DNA from: Rhizobium sp. L1K21
Lineage (GTDB): Bacteria; Pseudomonadota; Alphaproteobacteria; Rhizobiales; Rhizobiaceae
NCBI RefSeq assembly: GCF_024055895.1
Contig: NZ_JAMXLE010000001.1
Span: forward strand, 744,001 to 808,000
DNA length: 64,000 bases
Reading direction: 5' to 3'
Part shown: piece after piece, positions 9,256 through 17,762 of the stretch
Layout: every line of letters starts with the position of its first letter
How positions within the stretch are numbered: the stretch's first letter is position 1
The notes under the pieces: model-generated
The model's database searches: none
Seen by the model: the letters and a program-made list of their open reading frames with translations, nothing else
Told to the model about the DNA's origin: nothing
Translations under genes and position numbers: made by a program

Positions 9256-9375
9256 CTAGTCCGCAACGACGCGGCATGACTATCTTAAAAAATGGCCGAA
9301 AAGGCCGGGCAGCAACGGCGCTGTGTGAATGCAACCTGATCGTGTTGCATTCATGCGGCGCCGTTTTCGTTTTTA
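9256..9375 (+). ncRNA. Leader RNA with ANTAR-type dual hexaloop and overlapping terminator
   Basis: The leader of the nitrite channel gene holds hairpin P1, CCGC-AACGAC-GCGG (9261-9274; a lower stem TAGT/ACTA is possible). A linker with a GGCC-GAAAA-GGCC hairpin follows, then hairpin P2, CAGC-AACGGC-GCTG (9310-9323). Both loops are hexamers with A at position 1 and G at position 4, the signature of RNAs bound by ANTAR antiterminators such as NasR and NasT. P2 overlaps the 5' arm of a 22-bp terminator hairpin (9314-9365), so P2 and the terminator are mutually exclusive. This is the expected logic for nitrate/nitrite-induced antitermination. No ANTAR protein is encoded in the window. The rest of the 336-bp gap (9147-9482) shows only the promoter and the channel gene's ribosome site. 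Confidence 0.72.
9314..9375 (+). terminator. Regulated intrinsic terminator in the leader
   Basis: Bases 9314-9335 pair with 9344-9365 over 22 bp, including four G-T wobbles, around an 8-base loop. TTTTCGTTTTT follows. It lies 107 bp before the nitrite channel start, so it would attenuate that operon unless the overlapping P2 hairpin is stabilised. Confidence 0.8.
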
Positions 9376-9482
9376 GCGATCACGCCCAAAGACAATTGAG
9401 GAAACACATAAACGGCCGTTCGCGGTCGCCAAGGAGCGAGAATTTCACCTGTTTCTAATGTGCCTTACAAGGGGGAACCAAC

Positions 9483-10322
9483 ATGGCATATCTAGCACCA
9501 TCTGAATTCGTTCCGAAAATGATCGATGCAGGCGAGTCCAAAATCTTCATGTCTACGAAGGACACGCTGATCAGGGCCTATATGGCCGGGGCAATCCTTG
9601 CTCTGGCGGCCGCATTTGCGGTGACCATCACAGTCAATACGGGGCAGCCTCTTGTGGGTGCGCTTCTCTTTCCGGTTGGCTTCTGTACGCTTTATCTTCT
9701 CGGCTTCGACCTGTTGACCGGCGTTTTCACGCTGGCGCCGCTCGCTGTCTTTGCCAAGCGCCCGGGCTGCACCTGGGGTGGGGTCATGCGCAACTGGGGG
9801 CTCGTATTTATCGGCAACTTTGCCGGCGCGCTCACCGTTGCGCTGTTCATGGCCATTATCTTCACCATGGGCTTTACGCAGGCACCCAATGCGGTGGGCG
9901 AAAAGATCGGCCATATCGGTGAAGGGCGCACGCTTGGTTATGCTGCGGCAGGTGCGGGCGGTATGCTGACGCTCTTCATTCGCGCTGTCATGTGCAACTG
10001 GATGGTGTCGACCGGCGTTGTCGCGGCGATGATGTCGACTTCCGTTCCGGGTAAGGTCATTGCCATGTGGATGCCGATCCTGATCTTCTTCTACATGGGC
10101 TTCGAGCACTCCATCGTGAACATGTTCCTCTTCCCGTCGGGCATCATTCTGGGCGGCCAGTTCACCTGGGGTGACTATTTCCTCTACAACGAAATCCCGA
10201 CCGTTATCGGCAACCTTGTTGGTGGCCTGACCTTTGTCGGTCTGACGCTCTATGCCACCCACTACAAGACGTCTCCGAAGCGCGGCCCTGCCGTCAGCGC
10301 GAAGGTTGCTCCCGCCGAATAA
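9483..10322 (+). CDS. Formate/nitrite transporter family channel
   Basis: A 279-residue integral inner-membrane protein of the FNT family (FocA/NirC). Six hydrophobic segments are recognisable. The family signature RAVMCNWMVS lies in the second half of the protein, and the GFEHSIVNM segment that carries the pore histidine follows it. It probably moves nitrite, given the cyanase and the nitrate-assimilation-type kinase downstream and the ANTAR-like leader upstream; formate remains possible. GGGGG about 8 bases before the ATG at 9483 is a strong ribosome site. It is the first gene of a three-gene set; a 9-bp GC-rich hairpin separates it from the next gene. Confidence 0.9.
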   Translation: MAYLAPSEFVPKMIDAGESKIFMSTKDTLIRAYMAGAILALAAAFAVTITVNTGQPLVGALLFPVGFCTLYLLGFDLLTGVFTLAPLAVFAKRPGCTWGGVMRNWGLVFIGNFAGALTVALFMAIIFTMGFTQAPNAVGEKIGHIGEGRTLGYAAAGAGGMLTLFIRAVMCNWMVSTGVVAAMMSTSVPGKVIAMWMPILIFFYMGFEHSIVNMFLFPSGIILGGQFTWGDYFLYNEIPTVIGNLVGGLTFVGLTLYATHYKTSPKRGPAVSAKVAPAE

Positions 10323-10336
10323 ACGCGGCGCATTTC

Positions 10337-10362
10337 TCCGCCCCTCACCGTTGGGGCGGAGG
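10337..10362 (+). terminator. Intra-operon GC hairpin
   Basis: CTCCGCCCC and GGGGCGGAG pair perfectly over 9 bp with an 8-base loop between the channel and the kinase gene. There is no T-run, so it may act as a partial terminator or a processing/stability element that gives more channel than kinase. Confidence 0.5.
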
Positions 10363-10384
10363 CTTTCAGGGGGTGAGGTGTTTC

Positions 10385-12121
10385 ATGGGTGCCGGTCTTG
10401 CCGTTTCCATCGGCCAGTTTTCCGACAAGGGCGTGAAGGCGATCAATCAGGATTTCCACGGTGCGCTTGTTCCGCAAGAGCCGGAGCGCTCCATGAAAGG
10501 CATTGCGGTTGCGATTGCTGACGGTATTTCATCCAGCGCAGTCAGCCACATCGCCGCAGAAACCGCAGTCAAAAGCTTTCTCACCGACTATTACTGCACC
10601 TCTGAAGCCTGGACGGTGAAGCTTGCCGCCGAGCGTGTGATTTCCGCCACCAATGCTTGGCTCTATTCCCAAAGCCGGCAGAGCCAGCATGCCCACGACC
10701 AGGACAAGGGCTATGTGACGACCTTCACTGTCGTGGTGTTCAAGGCGGCGTCGGCGCATATTTTTCACATTGGCGATACACGGGTCTACAGGGTTTCCGG
10801 GCGCTCGCTGGAGCAGTTGACGGTCGATCACCGGACGGTCGTTTCTTCCTCGCAGGCCTATCTCGCCCGCGCCATGGGTGTGAACCCCGATGTGGAGATC
10901 GATTGCCGGGTGGAACGGCTTGTTCCCGGCGATGTCTATATTCTGGCAAGCGATGGGGTCTATGAATTCGTTGACGGCAAGCTGATCGCCGATGCGGTCG
11001 CGGCCAATGACAACAATCTCGATGCTGCTGCCGAGCGGATCGTGGAGGCCGCACTTGCCAATGGCAGCAGCGATAATCTGACGGTGCAGGTGGTTCGGCT
11101 CGACCACGTTCCAGCCTCGGGTGACGCCGCTGATCTGGCAAGCGAGGCCGTGCGCCTTCCCTTGCCGCCGGTGCTTGCACCGCGTGCAGATTTTGACGGA
11201 TACACAATCCTGCGCTCGCTTTATGCATCGTCGCGTAGCCATGTCTATCTGGCAGAAGACCGGGAAAGCGGCGCGCGCGTCGTGATCAAAGTGCCATCCA
11301 TCGATATGGTCTCCGATGAGGGCCATATGCGGCGCTTCATGATGGAAGACTGGATCGCCCGGCGCATCAATTCGGCCCATGTGCTGAAGGCCTATGCGCG
11401 GACAAGGCCACCCAACTACCTCTACACGGTCACTGAATTCATTGAGGGTCGGTCGCTGACACAGTGGATGATCGACAATCCTCGCCCCACACTTGATCAG
11501 GTGCGCGATATCACCGCGCAAATTATCAAAGGCTTGCGCGCTTTCCACCGTATGGAAATGGTGCATCAGGATTTGCGGCCTGAGAACATCCTCATCGACA
11601 ATGCAAGCACGGTGAAAATCATCGATTTCGGCTCCACGCGTGTGGCCGGTGTCGTGGAAGCCAATCCGCTCGGTGACGATGGCGATATTCTCGGCACGCT
11701 GCAGTTTACCGCGCCTGAACATTTCTACGGAGAGACGGGCACAGAGCGGGCGGACTTCTTTTCGCTCGGCGTCATCGTTTATCACATGCTCACCGGCAAG
11801 CTGCCCTATGGCGCATCGGTGTCGAAGATCAGGACACGGCAGCAGGCGCGCAAGCTGCGCTATCATTCAGCCAGTCTTTATAATGAAAGCGTTCCGGACT
11901 GGATCGACGGGGCCTTGAAGCGCGCGGTGCATCCCGATCCATGGAAGCGTTATCAGGCGCTTTCCGAATTCGAGTTCGACCTGAAAAATCCCAATCCCGC
12001 TTTTCTGGGGCAGGGTGCCCAGGTTTCTTTCGTCGAGCGCCATCCGCTGATTGTCTGGCAAATGCTGACGCTTTTCTTTGCGGCACTCAGTTTTGCGCTC
12101 GCTCTTCGTCTTTATTCCTGA
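10385..12121 (+). CDS. Bifunctional PP2C phosphatase / serine-threonine kinase
   Basis: A 578-residue fusion. Residues about 8-235 form a PP2C-type phosphatase with the metal motifs NQDFHG, VAIADGIS, FHIGDTRVY, LASDGVYEFVDG and SSDNLTVQ. Residues about 270-530 form a Hanks-type kinase with VVIKVPS (ATP lysine), HQDLRPENILID (catalytic loop, Arg in place of the usual Lys), DFGS (metal loop, Ser in place of Gly) and TAPEH. A single membrane helix closes the protein at about 553-575, so the catalytic parts face the cytoplasm. Such fusions are found in alphaproteobacterial nitrate/nitrite assimilation clusters, where their targets are unknown to me. The ATG at 10385 follows a GGGGGTGAGG ribosome site. 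Confidence 0.9.
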   Translation: MGAGLAVSIGQFSDKGVKAINQDFHGALVPQEPERSMKGIAVAIADGISSSAVSHIAAETAVKSFLTDYYCTSEAWTVKLAAERVISATNAWLYSQSRQSQHAHDQDKGYVTTFTVVVFKAASAHIFHIGDTRVYRVSGRSLEQLTVDHRTVVSSSQAYLARAMGVNPDVEIDCRVERLVPGDVYILASDGVYEFVDGKLIADAVAANDNNLDAAAERIVEAALANGSSDNLTVQVVRLDHVPASGDAADLASEAVRLPLPPVLAPRADFDGYTILRSLYASSRSHVYLAEDRESGARVVIKVPSIDMVSDEGHMRRFMMEDWIARRINSAHVLKAYARTRPPNYLYTVTEFIEGRSLTQWMIDNPRPTLDQVRDITAQIIKGLRAFHRMEMVHQDLRPENILIDNASTVKIIDFGSTRVAGVVEANPLGDDGDILGTLQFTAPEHFYGETGTERADFFSLGVIVYHMLTGKLPYGASVSKIRTRQQARKLRYHSASLYNESVPDWIDGALKRAVHPDPWKRYQALSEFEFDLKNPNPAFLGQGAQVSFVERHPLIVWQMLTLFFAALSFALALRLYS

Positions 12122-12146
12122 AAACACAACCCTGAAAGGACAGGCC

Positions 12147-12587
12147 ATGAACAAGTTGGACGTCACCGAAATGATTTTTGAGCGCAAGCGCGCAACCGGC
12201 ATGAAGTGGTCTGAAATTGCCGATGCGATCGGCATGTCGGAGGTCTTTACCACATCGGCGTGTCTCGGCATGAACTCGCTGCCACGCGACAAGGCCGATA
12301 CGCTGGTCAAGACACTCGGCCTGCCGCAGGAGGCTGCCGTGGTGCTGGCCGAATATCCCAACAAGGTCTTTTCGCAGACCGTGCCGACCGATCCGCTGAT
12401 CTACCGCTTCTACGAAATCATCGGCGTCTACGGCCAAACGCTCAAAGAACTCATCCACGAAAAAGGCGGCGACGGCATCATGTCCGCCATCGATTTCGAC
12501 ATGAGCGTCGACAAGGTGCCCTACGAAAAAGGCGACCGCATCGTGGTGACGATGAGCGGGAAGTTTTTGTCTTATAATCAGTGGTAA
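12147..12587 (+). CDS. cynS: Cyanate hydratase (cyanase)
   Basis: CynS converts cyanate and bicarbonate to carbamate, which breaks down to ammonia and CO2. The 146-residue protein is close to the family length. An N-terminal helical domain (1-80) precedes the catalytic C-terminal domain. The three catalytic residues known from the E. coli enzyme are present: Arg87 and Glu90 in YRFYE, and Ser113 in GIMSAIDF. The ATG at 12147 is chosen because AAAGGA (12135-12140) lies 6 bases upstream and the protein then begins with the typical MNKLDVTEMI. It follows the kinase gene by 25 bp and is most likely the last gene of the operon. Confidence 0.95.
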   Translation: MNKLDVTEMIFERKRATGMKWSEIADAIGMSEVFTTSACLGMNSLPRDKADTLVKTLGLPQEAAVVLAEYPNKVFSQTVPTDPLIYRFYEIIGVYGQTLKELIHEKGGDGIMSAIDFDMSVDKVPYEKGDRIVVTMSGKFLSYNQW

Positions 12588-12599
12588 GATTGCTTTGAC

Positions 12600-12620
12600 G
12601 GGGCAAGCAACGCTTGCCCT
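12600..12620. terminator. Hairpin between convergent genes
   Basis: GGGCAAGC and GCTTGCCC form a perfect 8-bp stem with a 3-base loop, 13 bp after the cyanase stop and just before the end of the convergent pentapeptide gene. The T-tract is poor on both strands, so strength is uncertain. Confidence 0.45.
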
Positions 12621-12623
12621 AAT

Positions 12624-14207
12624 CTATTGCATCTTGAATTTGTTTCTCAGGCCGAGAAGCAAGAGAAAGAGCAAAACGATGCCGATAAGCTGCTGAAAAA
12701 AGGCGACAAAGTCGATGATTTCGTATGCTGCAGGGCTTTGTTCGTAGACGCGGTCGAGTGCGGCTTGGAACCAGGATTTGTAGTTTTCGTCTGTTGGCTC
12801 GGGTGCAAATCGGAACAGTGTGTTGACGAAAGGGAATGTATTGCGAAGCGAGTAGTAAAAAGCAAAGCTTGGTGAGTTTCCCAGCGGCAGGGCTGAAAGC
12901 AGGATAAAAGAATAAACAAGACTGAAACCAAATAGAGATATTCCAAAGCCGCATATCGGGCGCTTGATGCTTTGTCCATAAAAGCTCAGAACCGCATAAA
13001 TGGAATCGATTGCAAGTTCAAAACGGTCTGTTTTTTCGATTCCACGTTTCGCAGCCATCTCGCGAGCGAAAAAATAGCCATCCCGCTCGTGGTCGCTTGC
13101 GGCAATCGCCATTGCTTTAAGCTTCCGATACTTCGCAACATCGTCATCGTTTGCCGCAAGGCTAATTATCCCATGCCTTTCCATTGCCGGGAGCGGCACT
13201 TGCATACCTGCGACTTCGGGAGGTCGTTCAAATTTTGCATCGCGAAAATCTGGAATCTTTTCGAATTCGCACTGGTGGAAAATGGCGCTTCCGCCTACTG
13301 AAAGACGACGGAAGCTTGTGTTTCTCGGGAAGCTTCCAGAGACAACGAAGTTGCCAAGGCAACTTAGATCCGTGAAATCAACTTCTGTCGATATAAGGTT
13401 CAATGGGGTAAATGCCATACCCCCGGTATCTAGCTTAACGCCGCTGAAATTCAGCCAACAATGTTCAAAGCTTGCTGTTCGAAAATCAATTTCCTGCTTT
13501 CCAAATGTCGAATTGCAGAAGTTGATTCTGCTGAATTCCTCACTCGGAGACGTGAAGGAAGCGCCACCAAAGACGACTCTTGAATCGAAAAAATTGGTGC
13601 TGTCGAAGCCCAAGAGTTCTGTAACGAATTTTGCGTTCTGGAATATGAGTGCGCCGCAGTCGAAGTGTGCAAAATCAAAACAAATGTCGCAATCCTCGAA
13701 CTCTGCAGAATCAAAGAATACATCTCCATTCGCGAATTGCGCGTTCTCAAATGCGATATTGCCTCCAGTGGCACGCATTCTGTCAAACGAGACGTCCCCA
13801 CCGCGAAATGAGGCTTCGGAGAAGTTGACTTCATTATCGGCAAAAACTGTATCAATGAATGATACACTGCATGGGAAAGTGTAGCCTCTTAAATCAATAG
13901 TCCGGTCTGCGTTCTTGCCAAAGTCGAATCCATCAAACCTGATGCAATATGTTCGGGCATGACTCGCGATTCTCTTCCATCGTTTGACTTCATCAGGTAC
14001 GCGGAATTCCGCGCCGATTATGTGCCTTATGAAACGCTCAACCTTATTGTCCCAATGCCCCCTTTTCCCCAGCAACAGCTTTGCGTTTCTTTCGACAATC
14101 GCTTTTTGCTCGACACTTAGTTCTTTCCCTTCCCAAGGCTCGGGCCATTTTCCTGCAGGGCCTTCGATTAGCCAATCTTCGAATTCTGACGCCGGATTGT
14201 CGTTCAT
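12624..14207 (-). CDS. Pentapeptide-repeat-like membrane protein
   Basis: A 527-residue protein. Residues about 120-300 contain loosely periodic units ending in A-x-F or A-x-x, such as FSEASFRGGDVSF, FENAQFANGDVFF and FDSAEFEDCDICF, consistent with a divergent pentapeptide-repeat beta helix. Two strongly hydrophobic segments near the C-terminus (about 425-450 and 495-520) should anchor it in the inner membrane. Base composition is clearly lower in GC than the flanks, roughly mid-forties per cent by eye, and codon use is less biased, both signs of acquisition. It stands alone between convergent cynS and the divergent carrier-protein operon. Its function is unknown. Confidence 0.8.
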   Translation of the reverse strand: MNDNPASEFEDWLIEGPAGKWPEPWEGKELSVEQKAIVERNAKLLLGKRGHWDNKVERFIRHIIGAEFRVPDEVKRWKRIASHARTYCIRFDGFDFGKNADRTIDLRGYTFPCSVSFIDTVFADNEVNFSEASFRGGDVSFDRMRATGGNIAFENAQFANGDVFFDSAEFEDCDICFDFAHFDCGALIFQNAKFVTELLGFDSTNFFDSRVVFGGASFTSPSEEFSRINFCNSTFGKQEIDFRTASFEHCWLNFSGVKLDTGGMAFTPLNLISTEVDFTDLSCLGNFVVSGSFPRNTSFRRLSVGGSAIFHQCEFEKIPDFRDAKFERPPEVAGMQVPLPAMERHGIISLAANDDDVAKYRKLKAMAIAASDHERDGYFFAREMAAKRGIEKTDRFELAIDSIYAVLSFYGQSIKRPICGFGISLFGFSLVYSFILLSALPLGNSPSFAFYYSLRNTFPFVNTLFRFAPEPTDENYKSWFQAALDRVYEQSPAAYEIIDFVAFFQQLIGIVLLFLLLLGLRNKFKMQ

Positions 14208-14438
14208 TCTTCCGCCACGGATTTACCAGTTCAATGTCAGTAGAAGGCGCTTTGAGCAATATATCAATAGGTACACAGGTGTAGCGCACCAGCATTCCCT
14301 CAAATCTAACACAACCTATTAACGAAATTTTTTCCTTCTCTGTCAGCCCGATCTTAACAGGCTTGCGGTACATCTTTGCCTTAGTTTGCCAGCGCGTTGT
14401 AGCGGAACGGCACAGAATGATTGGCTAGGAGATGAAAA
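14208..14438. other. Intergenic region between divergent genes
   Basis: This AT-richer stretch separates the pentapeptide-repeat gene from the carrier-protein operon and should hold both promoters. On the minus strand an open frame from an ATG at 14373 encodes about 60 plausible residues (MYRKPVKIGLTEKEK...) before running out of frame into the pentapeptide gene. It could be a tiny gene or a remnant. I see no convincing promoter boxes. Confidence 0.3.
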
Positions 14439-14687
14439 ATGAAGGAACAAATCAGGGACCTGTTGTCCAAACATGGTACACTTCCGGTTGCTGTCAGTGA
14501 CATTGCTGACGATGCCGATCTCTATGCGGCGGGGCTTTCCTCCTTCGCGTCCGTTCAGCTGATGCTGGGCCTGGAAGAAGCATTCGACATCGAATTCCCG
14601 GATCACCTTTTGAATCGCAAGTCGTTCTCCTCCATTCAGGCCATTGAAGATACGCTGAAGGTTATCCTTGAAGAGGAGGCCGCATAA
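14439..14687 (+). CDS. Acyl/aminoacyl carrier protein
   Basis: An 82-residue acidic carrier protein with the four-helix pattern of acyl and peptidyl carrier proteins. The expected phosphopantetheine site is Ser35 in AGLSSFASVQLM, where the usual DSL motif reads SSF. Homologous stand-alone carrier proteins are the acceptors of aminoacyl groups from SerRS-like ligases in Bradyrhizobium and Agrobacterium, and such a ligase is encoded two genes downstream (15883). TAGGAG at 14426-14431 lies 7 bases before the ATG. The stop TAA is directly followed by the ATG of the next gene, so the two are translationally coupled. It is unlikely to be the fatty-acid ACP, which has a DSLD site and sits in the fab cluster. 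Confidence 0.88.
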   Translation: MKEQIRDLLSKHGTLPVAVSDIADDADLYAAGLSSFASVQLMLGLEEAFDIEFPDHLLNRKSFSSIQAIEDTLKVILEEEAA

Positions 14688-15869
14688 ATGAACGTTCTGG
14701 CTGAAGTTCAGGGCAAAAGCCTGGTTGAACGTGCGCGCCAAGCCGCCGCCGTTGCCGGTCAGTTTGCCGATGACGTCGACAGGGAAGGGCGCTTTCCCCA
14801 TGAAGCCGTTGCGGCCATGAAGGAAGCGCGTCTTCTCGGCATTCAGGTGCCTGTGCATCTGGGTGGCGAAGGTGCATCGATTGCCGATATCGCGGAAATT
14901 TCCTCGATCATCAGCCAGGAATGCGCATCGTCTTCGATGATTTTTGCCATGCACCACATCAAGCTTTCGAGCGAAGTGGAGCACGGTATTGGCGATGCGT
15001 GGCATGAAGGTTTCATGCGCCGCGTGGCCGACGAACAGCTTTTGATTGCCTCTTCCACAACGGAAGCCGGCATCGGCGGCAACCTGCGCAATTCCATCTG
15101 TGGCATCGAGGTTGAAGGTGATATCTGCCGCCTGACCAAGGAAGCGACTGTGATTTCCTACGGGGAGCAGGCTGACGCTATCCTCATCACCTCCCGTGCA
15201 CATCCTGATGCGGCCATGACCGATCAGGTGATGACCGTGTTCCTGAAGGGCCAGTATACGCTGGAAAAAACCCATGACTGGGACACAATGGGCATGCGCG
15301 GCACGCGCTCTGAAGGTTTTCTGTTCAAGGGCGAAGCGCCGAAGGAACAGATCCTGCCGCAGCCATTTGCCGAAATTGCTGCTGAATCGATGCTCGCTGT
15401 CTGCCACATCCTGTGGTCCGGTGTCTGGTATGGCATTGCCGTCAATGCGGTTGCCCGTGCACAGGATTTTGTGCGCAAGGCTGCCAAGGCAAATCCCGGC
15501 TCCATGCCGCCTGGTGCGCTACGCCTGGCAGAGGTGTCCAGCAAGCTTCAGCTGATCAAGTCGAATGTGATCGCTGGCCTGCAGAAATATGACGAGGCCA
15601 AGGCCAATCCGGCGAGCCTGACTTCGATGGGCTTTCTGGTGGCGATGAACAACATCAAGCTCGCTTCCTCGCAGGGCGTGCTCGACGTGATCAACCACTG
15701 CATGCTGATTGCCGGTATTGCGGCCTATAAGAACAACACGCCTTATAGCCTGAGCCGTCACCTTCGTGACGCGCATTCCGCGCAGATCATGATTTCCAAC
15801 GACCGCATTTTGAGCAACACGTCGAACCTGTTGCTCGCACATAAGCAGAATACAAGCCTGCTGGGCTGA
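14688..15869 (+). CDS. Acyl-CoA dehydrogenase-like flavoprotein
   Basis: A 393-residue protein with the acyl-CoA dehydrogenase order: helical N-terminal domain, central beta domain with the [10 protein letters not shown] and WDTMGMRGT flavin-binding segments, then a helical C-terminal domain ending near [14 protein letters not shown]. At the place where classical members carry the catalytic glutamate (...EGT) this protein reads ISN. The base is therefore missing or moved, as in the isovaleryl-CoA type or in carrier-protein-specific relatives. Since the gene touches the carrier-protein gene and is followed by the aminoacyl-carrier-protein ligase, the likely substrate is an acyl or aminoacyl thioester on that carrier. 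This is inference. FAD dependence follows from the family. Confidence 0.85.
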   Translation: MNVLAEVQGKSLVERARQAAAVAGQFADDVDREGRFPHEAVAAMKEARLLGIQVPVHLGGEGASIADIAEISSIISQECASSSMIFAMHHIKLSSEVEHGIGDAWHEGFMRRVADEQLLIASSTTEAGIGGNLRNSICGIEVEGDICRLTKEATVISYGEQADAILITSRAHPDAAMTDQVMTVFLKGQYTLEKTHDWDTMGMRGTRSEGFLFKGEAPKEQILPQPFAEIAAESMLAVCHILWSGVWYGIAVNAVARAQDFVRKAAKANPGSMPPGALRLAEVSSKLQLIKSNVIAGLQKYDEAKANPASLTSMGFLVAMNNIKLASSQGVLDVINHCMLIAGIAAYKNNTPYSLSRHLRDAHSAQIMISNDRILSNTSNLLLAHKQNTSLLG

Positions 15870-15882
15870 GGAGACCCTGAAC

Positions 15883-16791
15883 ATGGATATGCAAGTTTCT
15901 TATCTGGATCGTCTGTTTGATGCAGGCATCCTCATGGATATGGGCGTTGACGGGCTTTATGCGCGTTCGGGCCTGTTCGAAGACGTCGTTTCAGGCATTG
16001 AGGCGATGGTGTCCAGGGTTGGCCGCGCAGATGGCGCTGAAACCATGCGCTTTCCGCCGGGAATGTATATGAAGCACTTCGAGAAGTCCGGCTATATGGG
16101 CAATTTCCCGCAACTGGCCGGCACGATCCATTCCTTCTGCGGCTGCGAAGCCGATCACATGAGCCTCATCCAGTGCCTGCAGGCCGGTGAGGACTGGACG
16201 AAGGACCAGAAGGCAACCGATCTCGCCTACACGCCGGCGGCTTGCTATCCGCTTTATCCGATCGTTGCTGCACGTGGTGAGCTGCCTGTCGAAGGCGGTG
16301 TTTATGACATCGAATCCTACTGCTTCCGCCACGAGCCTTCCAAGGACCCGGCGCGTCAGCAGCTTTTCCGCCAGCGCGAATTCGTGTGGATGGGCAAGGC
16401 TGAAAATGTGCAGGGCTTCCGTCAGAAGTGGATGGACCGCGCCCAGGCAATCATGACCGAACTGCAGCTTCCCCATGAAATCGAAGTGGCGAACGATCCC
16501 TTCTTCGGTCGCGCTGGCCGCATGATGAAGAACACGCAGCGCGAGCAGACATTGAAGTTCGAGCTGGTGATCCCGATCACCTCGACCTCGAACCCGACTG
16601 CCTGCTGCAGCTTCAACTATCACACCGACAAGTTCGGCCAGACCTTCGGCCTGAAGACCGCTGACGGTGAGGTGGCGCATACGGGCTGCGTCGGCTTCGG
16701 TCTGGAGCGCATCACACTGGCGCTCTTCCATCACCATGGCCTTGATGCCAAGCTTTGGCCGGAAGGCGTTCGCAAGGCGCTCTGGGGCTGA
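15883..16791 (+). CDS. Amino acid:[carrier protein] ligase (SerRS-like)
   Basis: A 302-residue class II synthetase-like enzyme without a tRNA-binding arm. It activates a small amino acid with ATP and loads it on the phosphopantetheine of a carrier protein, as shown for Bradyrhizobium and Agrobacterium homologues that favour glycine or alanine. Motif 2 is FRHEPS plus [10 protein letters not shown] (148-171) and motif 3 is [12 protein letters not shown] (271-282). The three zinc ligands of the Bradyrhizobium enzyme (Cys131, Glu176, Cys279, from memory) map with a constant offset of ten to Cys121, Glu166 and Cys269. GAGGAG at 15868-15873 precedes the ATG. The carrier protein two genes upstream is the obvious acceptor. 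Confidence 0.93.
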   Translation: MDMQVSYLDRLFDAGILMDMGVDGLYARSGLFEDVVSGIEAMVSRVGRADGAETMRFPPGMYMKHFEKSGYMGNFPQLAGTIHSFCGCEADHMSLIQCLQAGEDWTKDQKATDLAYTPAACYPLYPIVAARGELPVEGGVYDIESYCFRHEPSKDPARQQLFRQREFVWMGKAENVQGFRQKWMDRAQAIMTELQLPHEIEVANDPFFGRAGRMMKNTQREQTLKFELVIPITSTSNPTACCSFNYHTDKFGQTFGLKTADGEVAHTGCVGFGLERITLALFHHHGLDAKLWPEGVRKALWG

Positions 16792-16796
16792 GCCCG

Positions 16797-17756
16797 ATGA
16801 CGCAATTGCTGAACATCAAGCCGCAAGGCTGGCAGATCCATGCGCTCCACGATCCGGAGCGCATGTGGCCGCAGACCAATTGCTATACGGATGTGTGGGT
16901 TGAAGTGCTTTCAGCACTGAACCTGCCGCCGGAGGCAACGCTTGGTTTTACGCTCACGCAAGACTTTGAGGGCGACCATTTCACCTTCTTCAAGGTGCCG
17001 CTGGAAGATCTCGAGACCCTGTTCGGTATCGTGGTTAGCGAGCTTGCGATCTACGACCGTGTGGAAAACCACGTGGAAAACCAGCTGAAACGCGGGCGCT
17101 ATTCGCTGGTAGAGGTCGACAGCTATTATCTGCCGGACACCCATGGTGTGGGTTATCATTCCGAGCACGGCAAATCGACTGTTGCGATCAACCGGATCGA
17201 CATTGCCGGTCGCTCGATGGACTATTTCCACAATGAGGGTTTCTTCCATCTGGAAGGTGACGATTTCGACGGGTTGTTCCATCGCAATGCACCGGCGGAT
17301 GCACTTCCGTTTTTGCCCTATTGCGAGTTCGTGAAACTTCCCGAGACCTATCCGGATGAAGCGGCCATTCGCGCCGAGGCGATCAGGCTCTGCGGCCATC
17401 ATTTCAAGCGCGCGCCCAAGGTCAATCCGATCCGCACCTTTGCCGGTGTTTTTGTTGATCAGGCAGAAAGCGTGGGCCAGCGCGAGTTTGGCTTCTTCCA
17501 CAAATATGCGTTCAACACGCTTCGTCAGGCAGGTGCGAATTTCGAACTGGCGGCCAGCTATCTGAAATGGCTGGGGGGCGATTTCGAAGCGGCTGGCGAT
17601 GATGCGCTGAAGATTTCGGAAGTGATGAAGACATCGCAGTTTCATCTGGCCCGCGCCGTTGCCCGCAGCAATTTTGCCAAGCTGGACGGCGTGATCGATC
17701 CCGCAGCAGATGCCTGGGACAGCCTCATGGCCAAGATCGCCAAGACAGTCGGCTGA
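16797..17756 (+). CDS. DUF1839 family protein
   Basis: A soluble 319-residue protein that I recognise as DUF1839, a family usually found beside SerRS-like carrier-protein ligases. Visible conserved-looking segments are MWPQTNCYTDVWVEVL (about 22-37), EVDSYYLPDTHGVGYH (about 106-121) and FFHKYAFNTLRQ in the second half. There is no signal peptide or membrane helix. The ATG at 16797 lies 5 bp after the ligase stop. An acyl- or aminoacyl-transfer step using the loaded carrier protein is a reasonable guess from position only; no catalytic motif is recognisable. The next gene starts 6 bp after its stop, continuing the operon. Confidence 0.85.
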   Translation: MTQLLNIKPQGWQIHALHDPERMWPQTNCYTDVWVEVLSALNLPPEATLGFTLTQDFEGDHFTFFKVPLEDLETLFGIVVSELAIYDRVENHVENQLKRGRYSLVEVDSYYLPDTHGVGYHSEHGKSTVAINRIDIAGRSMDYFHNEGFFHLEGDDFDGLFHRNAPADALPFLPYCEFVKLPETYPDEAAIRAEAIRLCGHHFKRAPKVNPIRTFAGVFVDQAESVGQREFGFFHKYAFNTLRQAGANFELAASYLKWLGGDFEAAGDDALKISEVMKTSQFHLARAVARSNFAKLDGVIDPAADAWDSLMAKIAKTVG

Positions 17757-17762
17757 AGAACA

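Noticed and set aside
9256-9323. Guanidine-II (mini-ykkC) riboswitch, because the first loop contains ACGA
   Set aside because: The second loop is AACGGC within a hexaloop that overlaps a terminator, and the ribosome site is far away; the ANTAR pattern explains both loops better.
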